A stretch of DNA of 64,000 bases from JANQOH01 sp965200095 (GTDB lineage Bacteria; Pseudomonadota; Alphaproteobacteria; UBA7887): assembly GCA_965200095.1 (NCBI GenBank), contig OZ241350.1, positions 1,798,001 through 1,862,000 on the forward strand. The letters are read 5' to 3'. This document shows, one piece after another, positions 24,589 to 33,175 of the stretch. Position 1 is the first letter of the stretch, and each line of letters begins with the position of its first letter. The translations under genes were made by a program, and so were the position numbers. Below the pieces are notes generated by a model. That model saw only the letters and a list, made by a program, of their open reading frames with translations. It was not told where the DNA came from and searched no databases.

Positions 24589-25709
24589 ACGCCGGCGCGC
24601 AGCGGGAGAGGGACGGGGCGGCCGGCGAGGACCGCCTCGCGGTCCTTCAGGCGGCGTTGTGCGACATCGTCTCCGGCCTCGACGACGCGGCCTGTCGCGC
24701 GCGCTGGCATCCTGCGCTCAGCCCGATCGGCTGGCACCTGCGCCATTGCGTATTCGTCGAGGCGCTGTGGATTCGCGAACGGGCGCTCGGCGACGACCGC
24801 CTGACCGCGCCGCTCGCCGCGTCCTGCCTGCCCGAACGGGCGCCGAAGGACCTGCGTGCGGAAGCGCTGCCGCCGCGCCGCGCGCTCGTCGGGTGGGCGC
24901 GCACGGTCATGGCGGAGAATCGCGCGCTCCTGAAGACCGCGCCGCGCTGTCCGCTCACGGAAAACGGCTATCTGCGCGCCTTTCTCGCCGCGCATCTCGC
25001 CCAGCATCTCGAAACCGTGCGCCTCGCGCTCGCCGCGCGCGGTCTCGCCGGGGCGGCCCATCGCGTCGCGCGCCCGCTGCGGCCGTCGCGCCCTGCGCCA
25101 CGCTGGCGCGCCGTACCGTCCGGCGGAGGAGTCATCGGCGCCGACGGCGGCGGCCGCCGCTTCGCCTACGACAACGAAGCGCCCGCTTTCCGCGTCCGCC
25201 CCGGCGCCTTCGAGATCGCCGCCGCGCCGGTCGACAACGCCGCCTGGCTCGCGTTCATGGAGGCCGAGGGCGCGGCGCCGCCTTTCGGCTGGCGGCGCGA
25301 CCCCGCCGGCGCCTGGTTCGGAGTCGGCGCCGACGGCCCCTTCGATCTCCCGCCCGGCGCGCCGGTGGCGGGAATCTCGCACGCCGAGGCGCGCGCCTTC
25401 GCGCGCTGGGCGGGCGCGCGACTGCCTCACGAATACGAGTGGGAAGTCGCCGCGCGTCACGGCGCGCTCGAGGGCGTCGGCGCCGCGTGGGAATGGTGCG
25501 CCAATGCGTTCCACCCCTATCCGGGTTTCCGCTGGCGCCCTTACCGCGAATACTCGACGCCGTGGTTCGGTTCGCGCCATGCCGTGTTGCGGGGCGCCGG
25601 TCGCTACACCGAGCGCGAGAACCGGCGCGCGTCGTTCCGCAATTTCCACCCGCCGGAAAGCCGCCACATCGCCGCCGGATTGCGTCTCGCGCGCGACGGT
25701 CTGCTATAG
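24585..25709 (+). CDS. egtB: Ergothioneine biosynthesis sulfoxide synthase EgtB
   Basis: A non-heme iron enzyme that joins gamma-glutamylcysteine (or cysteine) to hercynine with oxygen. The 374-residue protein has an N-terminal DinB-like domain with iron ligands H51 (SPIGWHLRH) and H137/H141 in the HX3HXE motif HLAQHLE, and a C-terminal formylglycine-generating-like domain (GISHAEARAFARWAGARLPHEYEWEVAA, WEWCANAFHPY, FRNFHPPESRHIAAGLRLA). It starts at the GTG overlapping the egtC stop. At 374 residues it is shorter than typical EgtB (about 430). Confidence 0.93.
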   Translation: MNAGAQRERDGAAGEDRLAVLQAALCDIVSGLDDAACRARWHPALSPIGWHLRHCVFVEALWIRERALGDDRLTAPLAASCLPERAPKDLRAEALPPRRALVGWARTVMAENRALLKTAPRCPLTENGYLRAFLAAHLAQHLETVRLALAARGLAGAAHRVARPLRPSRPAPRWRAVPSGGGVIGADGGGRRFAYDNEAPAFRVRPGAFEIAAAPVDNAAWLAFMEAEGAAPPFGWRRDPAGAWFGVGADGPFDLPPGAPVAGISHAEARAFARWAGARLPHEYEWEVAARHGALEGVGAAWEWCANAFHPYPGFRWRPYREYSTPWFGSRHAVLRGAGRYTERENRRASFRNFHPPESRHIAAGLRLARDGLL

Positions 25710-25748
25710 CGTCGCCCGGCCGGAACCCATCCGCGACAGGGACGCCCC

Positions 25749-27404
25749 GTGGTCGACAGCCTCCGCATCGCGCTCGCCCAGACCAACCCCACGGTCGGCG
25801 ACATCGACGGAAACGCAGCCCTGATCCGCGCCGCGCGCGCCGCGACCGACGCGCATCTCGCGGTGTTCCCGGAGCTCGTGCTTTCCGGATATCCGCCGGA
25901 AGACCTGCTGTTGCGCCCGGCGTTTCTCGACCGCGTGGAGGCCGCGGTCGCGGCGCTGGCGGCGGAAACGACCGACGGCGGACCGGCGCTGCTCGTCGGC
26001 GCGCCGTGGCGCGACGGCGGCGTTCTCCGCAACGCTGCGCTCCTGCTCGACGGCGGCGAGGTCAGGGCCGCGCGCTTCAAGCACAAACTGCCCGACTACG
26101 GCGTCTTCGACGAAAGCCGGGTCTTCGCGGCGGCCCCGCCCTCCGGGCCGGTGTCGTTTCGCGGCTGCCGCCTCGGCCTGCTGCTCTGCGAGGACATGTG
26201 GTCGCCCGACGTTGCCGAAACCCTGTCGGAATCGGGGGCGGAGCTCCTCATCGTCCTCAACGGCTCGCCGTGGGAACGCGGCAAGGAGGATGCGCGCGCC
26301 GCTCTCGCCGCGGCGCGGGTGGCCGAAAGCGGCCTGCCGCTCATTTACGTGAACCAGGTCGGCGGCCAGGACGAACTCGTGTTCGACGGCGCGTCCTTCG
26401 TCCTCGACCCGGACTACCGGCTGAAACTCATGGCGCCGTCATGGCGCCCGGCGACGGTCGAAAGCCGCTGGACGCGCAGCCCCGAAGGAAGCCTCGTCTG
26501 CGCCGCCGGCGACGTTGAGAAAAGGCCGGAAGGGCCGGCGCAAACCTACGCCGCGCTCACCGTGGGCCTGCGCGATTACGTGGAAAAGAACGGCTTTCCC
26601 GGCGCTGTCGTCGGCCTCTCGGGCGGCGTCGATTCGGCGTTGACGGCGGCGGTGGCGGTCGATGCGTTGTCGCCCGCGCGCGTGCGGTGCGTCCGGATGC
26701 CGTCGCGTCATTCCTCGGACCACAGTCTGAGCGACGCCGCCGAATGCGCGGCGCTGCTGGGGGCGCGCTGCGACACGGTTCCCATAGAGCCGGCGCACGC
26801 CGCCTTCGAGACCCTTGCCGCGCCCCTGTTCGAGGGGCGGCCTCCCGACGAAACCGAGGAGAACATCCAGGCCCGGATCCGCGGCGCGTTGCTCATGGCG
26901 CTTTCCAACAAGACCGGATGGATGGTCGTCGCCACCGGGAACAAGTCCGAGATGTCGGTCGGCTACGCCACCCTCTACGGCGACATGTGCGGCGGCTACG
27001 CGGTGCTCAAGGATGTCTACAAGACGGAGGTCTTCGCACTCGCGCGCTGGCGGAACGCCGACCGGCCCGAAGGCGGGAAGGGGTCGCGGGGGCGCGTCAT
27101 CCCCGAAAACATCCTCGTCAAACCCCCGTCCGCCGAGCTGCGCCCGGATCAGAAGGACGAGGATTCTCTCCCTCCTTACAATGAGCTGGACGATATTCTT
27201 GAGAATTTGATAGAGGGCGAACGCGCGAGTTCCGAGATCGTCGCCGGCGGCCACGACGAAGCCACTGTCGCCCGCGTCCGGCGTCTCCTCTACCGCGCCG
27301 AATACAAGCGCCGCCAGGCGCCGCCGGGCGTCAAGATCACCCCCCGCGCCTTCGGACGCGACCGCCGTTATCCGATCGTCAACGGCTTCGTCCGCGCCGA
27401 ATGA
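25749..27404 (+). CDS. nadE: Glutamine-dependent NAD+ synthetase
   Basis: Makes NAD+ from deamido-NAD+, ATP and glutamine. The 551 residues carry a nitrilase-type amidase domain (catalytic Glu in FPELVLSGYPPEDLL, Lys in FKHKLPDYGVFDE, Cys in LLLCEDMWSP) followed by the synthetase domain with PP-loop GLSGGVDSALTAA, TGNKSEMSVGYATLYGDMCGGYAVLKDV and a C-terminal FGRDRRYPI. It starts at a GTG 39 bp after egtB on the same strand and may be co-transcribed with the egt pair. It converges on the aldolase gene. Confidence 0.96.
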   Translation: MVDSLRIALAQTNPTVGDIDGNAALIRAARAATDAHLAVFPELVLSGYPPEDLLLRPAFLDRVEAAVAALAAETTDGGPALLVGAPWRDGGVLRNAALLLDGGEVRAARFKHKLPDYGVFDESRVFAAAPPSGPVSFRGCRLGLLLCEDMWSPDVAETLSESGAELLIVLNGSPWERGKEDARAALAAARVAESGLPLIYVNQVGGQDELVFDGASFVLDPDYRLKLMAPSWRPATVESRWTRSPEGSLVCAAGDVEKRPEGPAQTYAALTVGLRDYVEKNGFPGAVVGLSGGVDSALTAAVAVDALSPARVRCVRMPSRHSSDHSLSDAAECAALLGARCDTVPIEPAHAAFETLAAPLFEGRPPDETEENIQARIRGALLMALSNKTGWMVVATGNKSEMSVGYATLYGDMCGGYAVLKDVYKTEVFALARWRNADRPEGGKGSRGRVIPENILVKPPSAELRPDQKDEDSLPPYNELDDILENLIEGERASSEIVAGGHDEATVARVRRLLYRAEYKRRQAPPGVKITPRAFGRDRRYPIVNGFVRAE

Positions 27405-27418
27405 CCGCCGTCGACGGC

Positions 27419-28198
27419 TCAAAGCCCGCGCAGGAACTCGGCGCGCTCCTTCGCCGCCGCCGTCATGAAGGGCAGATCGTTGCCGCCGAGGACCAGCCGG
27501 AAGCCCATGCCGATATAGCGCTCCATCAGGTCGGGCCGGTAGACCCCGCCGAGGCCGGCATATTTCCCGTGCGCCGAGCACGCGGCGATGACCTTGCGAT
27601 AGGCCTTCGCCACATCCTCATGCTCCAGCTGACCGGCGATGCCCATTTCGATGGTCAGGTCGTTCGTTCCGACGAGGAGCGCATCCACCCCCGGCACAGC
27701 GGCGATCGCATCGGCGTTGTCGATGGCGAGCGGAGTCTCGAGCATGACGACGACCAGCGTCGCCGCGTTGACCGCCGCCGTGGTTTCCGGAATCGGCGCC
27801 GTGCGGAAGCCCAGCTGGGGCAGGGCGCCCGTGATCGAGCGATGGCCCACCGGCGGGTATTTGCACCGGTCCACGATTTCCGCCGCCCGCTGCGGCGTGT
27901 CGACATGCGGCGCCACGATTCCGAGCGCGCCGCCGTCGAGCGCCCGGGTGGCGTCGGAGAGCGACAGCGCATGCACCCGCACCACGGGCGTGATCCCCGC
28001 CGCCTGTGCGGCGACGCTGATCTGCGCCGCCGTGTCCAGCGTCATGGTGTTGTGCTCCATGTCGATGAACAGCCAGTCATAGCCGCAGCTCTTCATGATC
28101 GGGCCGATATCGACGGTGCGCGCCTGGCGCAGCCCGACGCCGATGGCGAGCGCGCCGGAGTCCATTTGCCGGCGGGCATGGTTGACGACTTCGAGCAT
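27419..28198 (-). CDS. HpcH/HpaI-family aldolase
   Basis: A predicted class II, metal-dependent aldolase of 259 residues acting on 2-oxo acids (relatives include 4-hydroxy-2-oxoheptanedioate and 2-dehydro-3-deoxyglucarate aldolases). Marks: IGVGLRQARTVDIGPIMKSCGYDWLFIDMEHN, PVVRVHA, APHVDTPQRAAEIV, VVVMLETPLAIDNADAIAAVPGVDALLVGTNDLTIEMG and RLVLGGNDLPF. The metal-binding Glu is in MLETP and the Asp in GTNDL. The substrate cannot be told from sequence. It stands alone, convergent with nadE. Confidence 0.85.
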   Translation of the reverse strand: MLEVVNHARRQMDSGALAIGVGLRQARTVDIGPIMKSCGYDWLFIDMEHNTMTLDTAAQISVAAQAAGITPVVRVHALSLSDATRALDGGALGIVAPHVDTPQRAAEIVDRCKYPPVGHRSITGALPQLGFRTAPIPETTAAVNAATLVVVMLETPLAIDNADAIAAVPGVDALLVGTNDLTIEMGIAGQLEHEDVAKAYRKVIAACSAHGKYAGLGGVYRPDLMERYIGMGFRLVLGGNDLPFMTAAAKERAEFLRGL

Positions 28199-28265
28199 GC
28201 GCCTTCTCCCCGATGCGTGTCCTCGCCAGTAGAACCCGCGCCGCGCCCCCGCGCAATCGTCGCGT

Positions 28266-28357
28266 GCAGCGATTCTCATTATGGCGATGGACGCGCCTTC
28301 CCGGGAGCGGCCGCGACAGGTCCGCCGCATCGCTCCAGGCCAAAATGAGAATTGCTG
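28266..28357. repeat. MITE-like element with 20-bp terminal inverted repeats
   Basis: The left end GCAGCGATTCTCATTATGGC (28266-28285) is matched in inverse by GCCAAAATGAGAATTGCTGC (28338-28357), 18 of 20 positions. Nothing coding lies between. The first 44 bp occur again at 45850-45893 with one mismatch, so this is a dispersed element and not only a local hairpin. Confidence 0.6.
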
Positions 28358-28407
28358 CGTCGCGTGCTATGATCGCGGCCTCGGAATCGGAGCGACGGGG
28401 GCGGGGT

Positions 28408-28986
28408 ATGGTCTGGTCGATCGCGGGCGTCGTGTTGTGGAGCGTCGTGCATTTGTGGCCGGCGGTCGCGCCGGGCGCTCGCCGGGGGCTGGTTTCCGCG
28501 ATGGGAGAGGTTCCCTACCGGGGCGTGTTCGCGCTCCTCATCGCCGCGTCCGTCGGTCTGATGGTTCTCGGTTGGCGGGCCGCGGGGCCGGGGGACGAAC
28601 CGCCCCCGCTCGGCGCCGGGCCGGCGCCCCGTGTAGCGGTCTACGTTCTGGTCCTCGCGGGGCTGTTCCTGTTCGCCGCCGCGTTTCTCGGCTCCAATCT
28701 CCGGCGTGTGGTGCGCCACCCCCAATTGGCCGGGTTCCTCTTGTGGGCGGTCGCTCATCTCCTCGCCAACGGCGACGCGCGTTCGCTCGTGACCTTCGGC
28801 GGACTCGGCCTCTGGGCGGCGGTGGAGATGCTGGCGCTGAACCGGCGGGACGGCGCGCAGGCGCCGCCCGAACCGCTGCCGGCGACGCGCGAACTGAGGC
28901 CGCTCGCGGCCGCCGCCGCGGTTTTCGCCGTGCTGTTCTTCGCGCATCCCTGGGTGTCGGGCGTCGCGCTGACGGCGGGCGGCTGA
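28408..28986 (+). CDS. NnrU-like membrane protein
   Basis: A 192-residue protein with about five membrane helices. It matches the NnrU family (first described near nitric-oxide and nitrite respiration genes; biochemical role unresolved): GVVLWSVVHLWPAVAPGAR, GEVPYRGVFALLIAASVGLMVLGWR, FLGSNLRRVVRHPQLAGFLLWAVAHLLANGDARSLVTFGGLGLWAAVEM. Conserved histidines in these helices could bind heme. The ATG at 28408 has GGGGGCGGGG in front. No denitrification genes are nearby. Confidence 0.82.
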   Translation: MVWSIAGVVLWSVVHLWPAVAPGARRGLVSAMGEVPYRGVFALLIAASVGLMVLGWRAAGPGDEPPPLGAGPAPRVAVYVLVLAGLFLFAAAFLGSNLRRVVRHPQLAGFLLWAVAHLLANGDARSLVTFGGLGLWAAVEMLALNRRDGAQAPPEPLPATRELRPLAAAAAVFAVLFFAHPWVSGVALTAGG

Positions 28987-29007
28987 CGCCTCCGACTCCC
29001 GTCGCCT

Positions 29008-30000
29008 ATGGGCGGGCCGCTCCCGACCGTCGATGACGTAGTGGCCGCCGCGCGTCGCCTGCACGGCGTCGCGCGGGTCACGCCGCTGCTGCGCTCCGAC
29101 GCTCTCGACGCGCTGGCCGGAGGGCCGCTGTTCGTCAAGGCGGAGCCGCTCCAGCGCACCGGATCGTTCAAGTTCCGCGGCGCCTGCAACCGGATTTCCC
29201 TCCTCGCGCCGGAGGCGCGGGCGCGCGGCGTCGTCGCGTGGTCTTCGGGCAATCACGCCCAGGGGGTTGCCGCCGCCGCGGCCGGGTTCGGCGTCTCCGC
29301 GACCATCGTCATGCCGCGCGACGCGCCGCGGTCGAAGCGCGACGGCGCGCGGGCGCTCGGCGCCGGGATTGTCTTCTACGACCGCGAGCGCGAAAGCCGC
29401 GAGGAGATCGGCGCCGCGCTGGCGCGGGAGCGCGACGCGCCGGCGGTGCGGCCCTACGACGACCCGGGCGTCATCGCCGGCCAGGGGACCGTGGGGCTCG
29501 AGGCGGCGGCGCAGGCGGCGCGCCTGGGCGTGCGCCCCGCCCGCGCGCTGATCCCCTGCGGCGGCGGCGGCCTCGTCGCCGGCGCGGCGCTGGCGCTTCG
29601 CGCCCGGGTTCCCGGGATCGCCGTCCACCCCGTCGAACCCGCCGGTTTCGACGATACAGCGCGCTCGCTCGCCGCGGGCCGCCGTCTGTCGAACCCGCCC
29701 GGCTCGCGTTCGATCTGCGACGCCCTGCTCGCCCCGGAGCCGGGCGAGGTTACCTTCGCCCTCAATCGCCGCCAATTGGCGCCGGGCCTTGTCGTCACCG
29801 ACGACGAGGCGCGTGCGGCGATGCGCGCCGCCTTCCGCCATTTGCGCATCGTCGTCGAACCCGGCGGCGCAGTCGCCCTCGCGGCGGCCCTGGGCGGCCG
29901 CGTCGATTGCCGCGACGGCGCGACCCTCGTCGTGCTCTCCGGGGGCAACGTCGACCCCCAATGTTTCCGCGAGGCGCTCGCCGTCGACGATCTGCGATAA
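29008..30000 (+). CDS. PLP-dependent threonine/serine dehydratase-like protein
   Basis: A 330-residue fold-type II PLP enzyme related to catabolic threonine dehydratase and serine racemase. Lys for the Schiff base is in TGSFKFRGACNR (about residue 54), phosphate/cofactor contacts are SSGNHAQGVA and PCGGGGLVAGAAL, and the C-terminal Ser/Cys contact region is VVLSGGNVDPQCF. There is no ACT regulatory domain, which argues against the biosynthetic isoleucine enzyme. The last 117 bp and about 100 bp beyond the stop recur at 32894-33110, on the far side of the restriction-modification genes. Confidence 0.85.
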   Translation: MGGPLPTVDDVVAAARRLHGVARVTPLLRSDALDALAGGPLFVKAEPLQRTGSFKFRGACNRISLLAPEARARGVVAWSSGNHAQGVAAAAAGFGVSATIVMPRDAPRSKRDGARALGAGIVFYDRERESREEIGAALARERDAPAVRPYDDPGVIAGQGTVGLEAAAQAARLGVRPARALIPCGGGGLVAGAALALRARVPGIAVHPVEPAGFDDTARSLAAGRRLSNPPGSRSICDALLAPEPGEVTFALNRRQLAPGLVVTDDEARAAMRAAFRHLRIVVEPGGAVALAAALGGRVDCRDGATLVVLSGGNVDPQCFREALAVDDLR

Positions 30001-30101
30001 ACCGGCCGGCAGCGGATCGGCGCTTGTCCTCGACGCCTGTTGTCCATGCCGCACGAAGCCGGATGCGCGATGCGACGCGGGCGCCGTCGCGCTTGACCGG
30101 C
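29884..30101. repeat. Left direct repeat flanking the restriction-modification genes
   Basis: 218 bp covering the last codons of the dehydratase gene, its TAA stop and about 100 bp downstream. It matches 32894-33110 in direct orientation with scattered differences and one single-base gap. Between them lie the methyltransferase and endonuclease genes. Confidence 0.9.
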
Positions 30102-30172
30102 GACGCTCATTCATGCAACGTTCCTGTTCGGCTGTGCTATCCCGGCCTCGCGCGGGCGCAGAAAGCGATACG

Positions 30173-31618
30173 ATGGACGGCATGCAAACCGCGATGCGTT
30201 TCCCGAAGCGAGCGGACGCTTCCGTGGCGAAGGCGCGCGCCGGCGGCGCGGAGCGGGACGCCCTGTATCGACGCTTCGCCGACCGCATGACCGTGCGCGG
30301 CGACCTGAACCGGCGGCTGGTCTCGTATCAGGGGAACCGGCGGCAGCCCGGGCTGCGCTGGTTCAGATACAAGGAGGGCTTTTCCGCCGATCTGGCGGCG
30401 GACGCGCTGCGCGTCGCCGACGGCCCGGTGCTCGACCCGTTCGCGGGTATCGGAACCGCGGCGCTGGCGGCGGGCGGCGCGGGACGGCGGGCCGTCGGCA
30501 TCGAGATCATGCCGGTGGGGGTGCGGGTCGGGCAGGCGATCTCCCTGATCGCCGGCGGGATGTCCCTGGACGCGGTCGAACGACACGCCGCGGCGCTGCG
30601 GCGGGCCGTCGCGGGGGACGGGGGAGAGACGGCGGAGCCCGCCTTCCGTTTCCCCCATGTCCCCATAACCGAGCGCGCATTCCCCGAAGAAACCGAAGAG
30701 GCCATCGCCCGGGCCAGGGCGTTCCTTTCGCGGGTGGAGGACGCGCCTGTGCGCGCGATTCTCGATCTGGCTTGTATGAGCGTTCTCGAAGAGGCGAGCT
30801 ATACGCGCAAGGACGGTCAGTATCTGCGGTGGGACGCGCGCAGCGGGCGCAACCTGCGCGGCGCCATGAACAAGGGGCCGGTTCCCCGCTTCGCGGAAGC
30901 GCTGGCGCGGCGTATCGACGATATCCTGCGCGACGCGCCGCGGCTGGCGGAACGCTATGGAGGAGTTCCGCCCCGCATCGTTCAGGGTTCGGCGCTGTGC
31001 GAACTGCCGCGGTTGGAGGACGATTCCGTGGGCTTGACGATCACATCGCCGCCCTACGCCAATCGTTACGATTACACGCGCACTTACGCTCTCGAACTGG
31101 CGTGGATCGGTTACGACCGGGCCGCTTTCGGCGCGTTGCGGCAGGCGCTCATCAGCGCGACGGTCGAGAACCGGCCCAAGGACGACTGGCTCGATCGGGA
31201 TTATCCGCGTCCCGACACGCTGGCGCGGGCGAAGGCCGCGGTCGCGTCGCAGGCCGCCCTTGCCGAGGTTCTCGACTCGCTGCGCCTGCGCGAGGCGGAA
31301 CTGGGCAACCCGAACGTGATACGCCTCGTCGCCAATTACTTTGCCGAAATGGCGGTGGTCGTCGCGGAACTGGCGCGTCTGACGCGGCCGGGAGGCCGGG
31401 TGGCGATGGTGAACGACAATGTTCAGTATCACGGCGAGGAAGTGCCGGTGGATCTGATCCTTTCGGACATCGCGGAAGCGTGCGGGTTCGTCTGCGAAGA
31501 GATCGGCGTGCTTCCGCGCGGCAAGGGCAACGCCAGCCAGCAGATGGGGCGCTTCGGCCGCCGCGAACTGCGCAAATGCGTCTACCGCTGGCGAATGCCG
31601 GAGGCTGCAAATGCGTGA
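30173..31618 (+). CDS. Site-specific DNA methyltransferase
   Basis: A 481-residue amino-methyltransferase (N4-cytosine or N6-adenine). The SAM site is VLDPFAGIGTAALAAGG near residue 95. The catalytic motif IV is LTITSPPYANRYDYTRTYALEL, about 200 residues further on, so motif I precedes IV. SPPY is more common in N4-cytosine enzymes. LTRPGGRVAMVNDNVQYHG resembles the C-terminal strand region of such enzymes. An in-frame ATG at 30182 is an equally good start. The stop overlaps the start of the endonuclease gene by 8 bp, the usual arrangement of a type II pair. Confidence 0.88.
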   Translation: MDGMQTAMRFPKRADASVAKARAGGAERDALYRRFADRMTVRGDLNRRLVSYQGNRRQPGLRWFRYKEGFSADLAADALRVADGPVLDPFAGIGTAALAAGGAGRRAVGIEIMPVGVRVGQAISLIAGGMSLDAVERHAAALRRAVAGDGGETAEPAFRFPHVPITERAFPEETEEAIARARAFLSRVEDAPVRAILDLACMSVLEEASYTRKDGQYLRWDARSGRNLRGAMNKGPVPRFAEALARRIDDILRDAPRLAERYGGVPPRIVQGSALCELPRLEDDSVGLTITSPPYANRYDYTRTYALELAWIGYDRAAFGALRQALISATVENRPKDDWLDRDYPRPDTLARAKAAVASQAALAEVLDSLRLREAELGNPNVIRLVANYFAEMAVVVAELARLTRPGGRVAMVNDNVQYHGEEVPVDLILSDIAEACGFVCEEIGVLPRGKGNASQQMGRFGRRELRKCVYRWRMPEAANA

Positions 31619-32591
31619 TTCGGCAGAGAATCGAACGAGAGATGCGATCGCCCGGACGGTGCGAATCGCTAAACGCATCGCCGCCCGCGACGACTTGCGA
31701 GTGAGGGACAAAATCGAAAATTATCGGGCGTCTGTTCGCTACGACAAACGTAATCTGTGCATTGCCAAGGACGCGTGGCGGCATGTGAAAGAGGCCGGCA
31801 TCAAGCGTCGCCAGGTCTTTGCCCACCCAGAGGTGATCAAGGCTATTCCCGACGCTTCGCTTCACTATCGGGGTATAGCGCTGCTCTCGCTCAAGCGCGT
31901 ACAGGAAATCGCTGGAACGGTGGTATTGTGGGAGAGTAAGCCCGATACCGCCAGGGTAAGCGACGAAAAGGCTCTTCGTGTGTGCCGCCTGTACAACACC
32001 GTCATCAGCTCGATTATCCTGAACAGTGCGGATTGGACACTGGAGAATGGCTACCGGAACATTGTCGCCACTCTCGGAATTACTGCGGACGGGTCCATCC
32101 GTAACGTCATCGGCCAAGAGGCCGAGACGGCAATAAAAGAACGTCTGTTGGATTGGGTGCATACCCGCCGGTTGCTTGCGGATACTGCTGCCGGCGATTC
32201 GTCCGATATCGGTGGTGGGCCGTGGAAATTAATAGCCGGTGTCCGCATGATCTACGGCTCGGAACCTGACGTCGCGTTTGAGAAGGATGGTGAATTGGTT
32301 GTTGTCATTGAGGTGAAAGGGGGAAAGGATCCGGCGGGCGCGTTGGAGCGCCTGGGCGCAATTAAGAAGACCTTCGACGAGGCGCCCACGGGTTGCAAGA
32401 AATTCCTTGTGGCGGGCATCGTTACGCAAACCATGCGCGCCAGGCTTCGCGAGGTGCATATGGAAGCGGATTTTGACATCACGAGATTACTTGACGATGA
32501 CGCCGCGTGGACGGGTTTTATGAACGAGATATTCCATCACGCTCTTCGGATCGCTGACGAAGCGTCCGGCCAGGGCGGGAGGGAGCGTTGA
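31611..32591 (+). CDS. Probable type II restriction endonuclease (PD-(D/E)xK type)
   Basis: The 326-residue product overlaps the methyltransferase gene and carries a PD-(D/E)xK-type site: GSEPDVAFEK, then VVVIEVKGGKDPAGALERL (acid - spacer - E-x-K). The N-terminal half is helical (RTVRIAKRIAARDDLRVRDKIENYRAS) and not recognised. It could belong to the XcyI-like endonucleases, whose methylases carry SPPY, but this is a guess. The gene is visibly richer in A and T than its neighbours (codons such as AAA, ATT and TTA are common), which suggests recent transfer. The recognition sequence is unknown. Confidence 0.75.
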   Translation: MRDSAENRTRDAIARTVRIAKRIAARDDLRVRDKIENYRASVRYDKRNLCIAKDAWRHVKEAGIKRRQVFAHPEVIKAIPDASLHYRGIALLSLKRVQEIAGTVVLWESKPDTARVSDEKALRVCRLYNTVISSIILNSADWTLENGYRNIVATLGITADGSIRNVIGQEAETAIKERLLDWVHTRRLLADTAAGDSSDIGGGPWKLIAGVRMIYGSEPDVAFEKDGELVVVIEVKGGKDPAGALERLGAIKKTFDEAPTGCKKFLVAGIVTQTMRARLREVHMEADFDITRLLDDDAAWTGFMNEIFHHALRIADEASGQGGRER

Positions 32592-32799
32592 AGCGAGTCG
32601 CATAGGCGCGATGCAGACGGTACGACCTCCGCCCGCGCCATCGTCTTCGATGCGCCGCCGCGCCGTCGCGGGCCGCCCCGCGAAGCCGCGTTCTCATGGC
32701 GCCGGCGTTCACCGGTCTCGGCGCGCCGTGTGGGACCCGCACGCGCGCGGCGCTCGATTCGGTGTGCTTCCGGATCGGCGACCCGGTCGCCGCCATGCG

Positions 32800-33010
32800 C
32801 GCCGACGGCGCCGCGGTCGAAGCGCGACAGCGCGCGGGCGCTCGGCGCCGAGATCGGCGCCGCGCTGGCGCGGGAGCGCGGCGCGCCCTCGGTGCGGCCC
32901 TGGGCGGCCGCGTCGATTGCCGCGATGGCGCGACCGTCGTCGTGCTTTCCGGGGGCAACGTCGATCCCCAATGTTTCCGCGAGGCGCTCGCCGTCGACGA
33001 TCTGCGATAA
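32800..33010 (+). pseudogene. Deletion-scarred copy of the dehydratase gene
   Basis: Segments of the 29008-30000 gene follow each other here with the parts between removed: a piece like 29310-29368, then one like 29404-29456, then the 3' end from 29884 to the stop. The last residues read GGRVDCRDGATVVVLSGGNV and end at the same DDLR stop. No working frame remains. Confidence 0.85.
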
Positions 33011-33110
33011 ACCGACCGGCGACGGACCGGCGCTTGTCCCGGACGCCTGTTGTCCATGTCGCACGAAGCCGGATGCGCGACGCGACGCGGCACCGTCGCG
33101 CTTGACCGGC
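32894..33110. repeat. Right direct repeat flanking the restriction-modification genes
   Basis: 217 bp matching 29884-30101 in the same orientation, from GCGGCCCTGGGCGGCCGCGT to CGCTTGACCGGC. It places the two restriction-modification genes between long direct repeats. Confidence 0.9.
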
Positions 33111-33175
33111 AATGCAATACCGGCAGAGCATAACGATGCATGATGAAATTGCGAAAATTCGCCCTTTCTCCCTTT

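Noticed and set aside
24659..26518. 619-codon frame across egtB and nadE
   Set aside because: Shadow of two well-defined genes in another phase.
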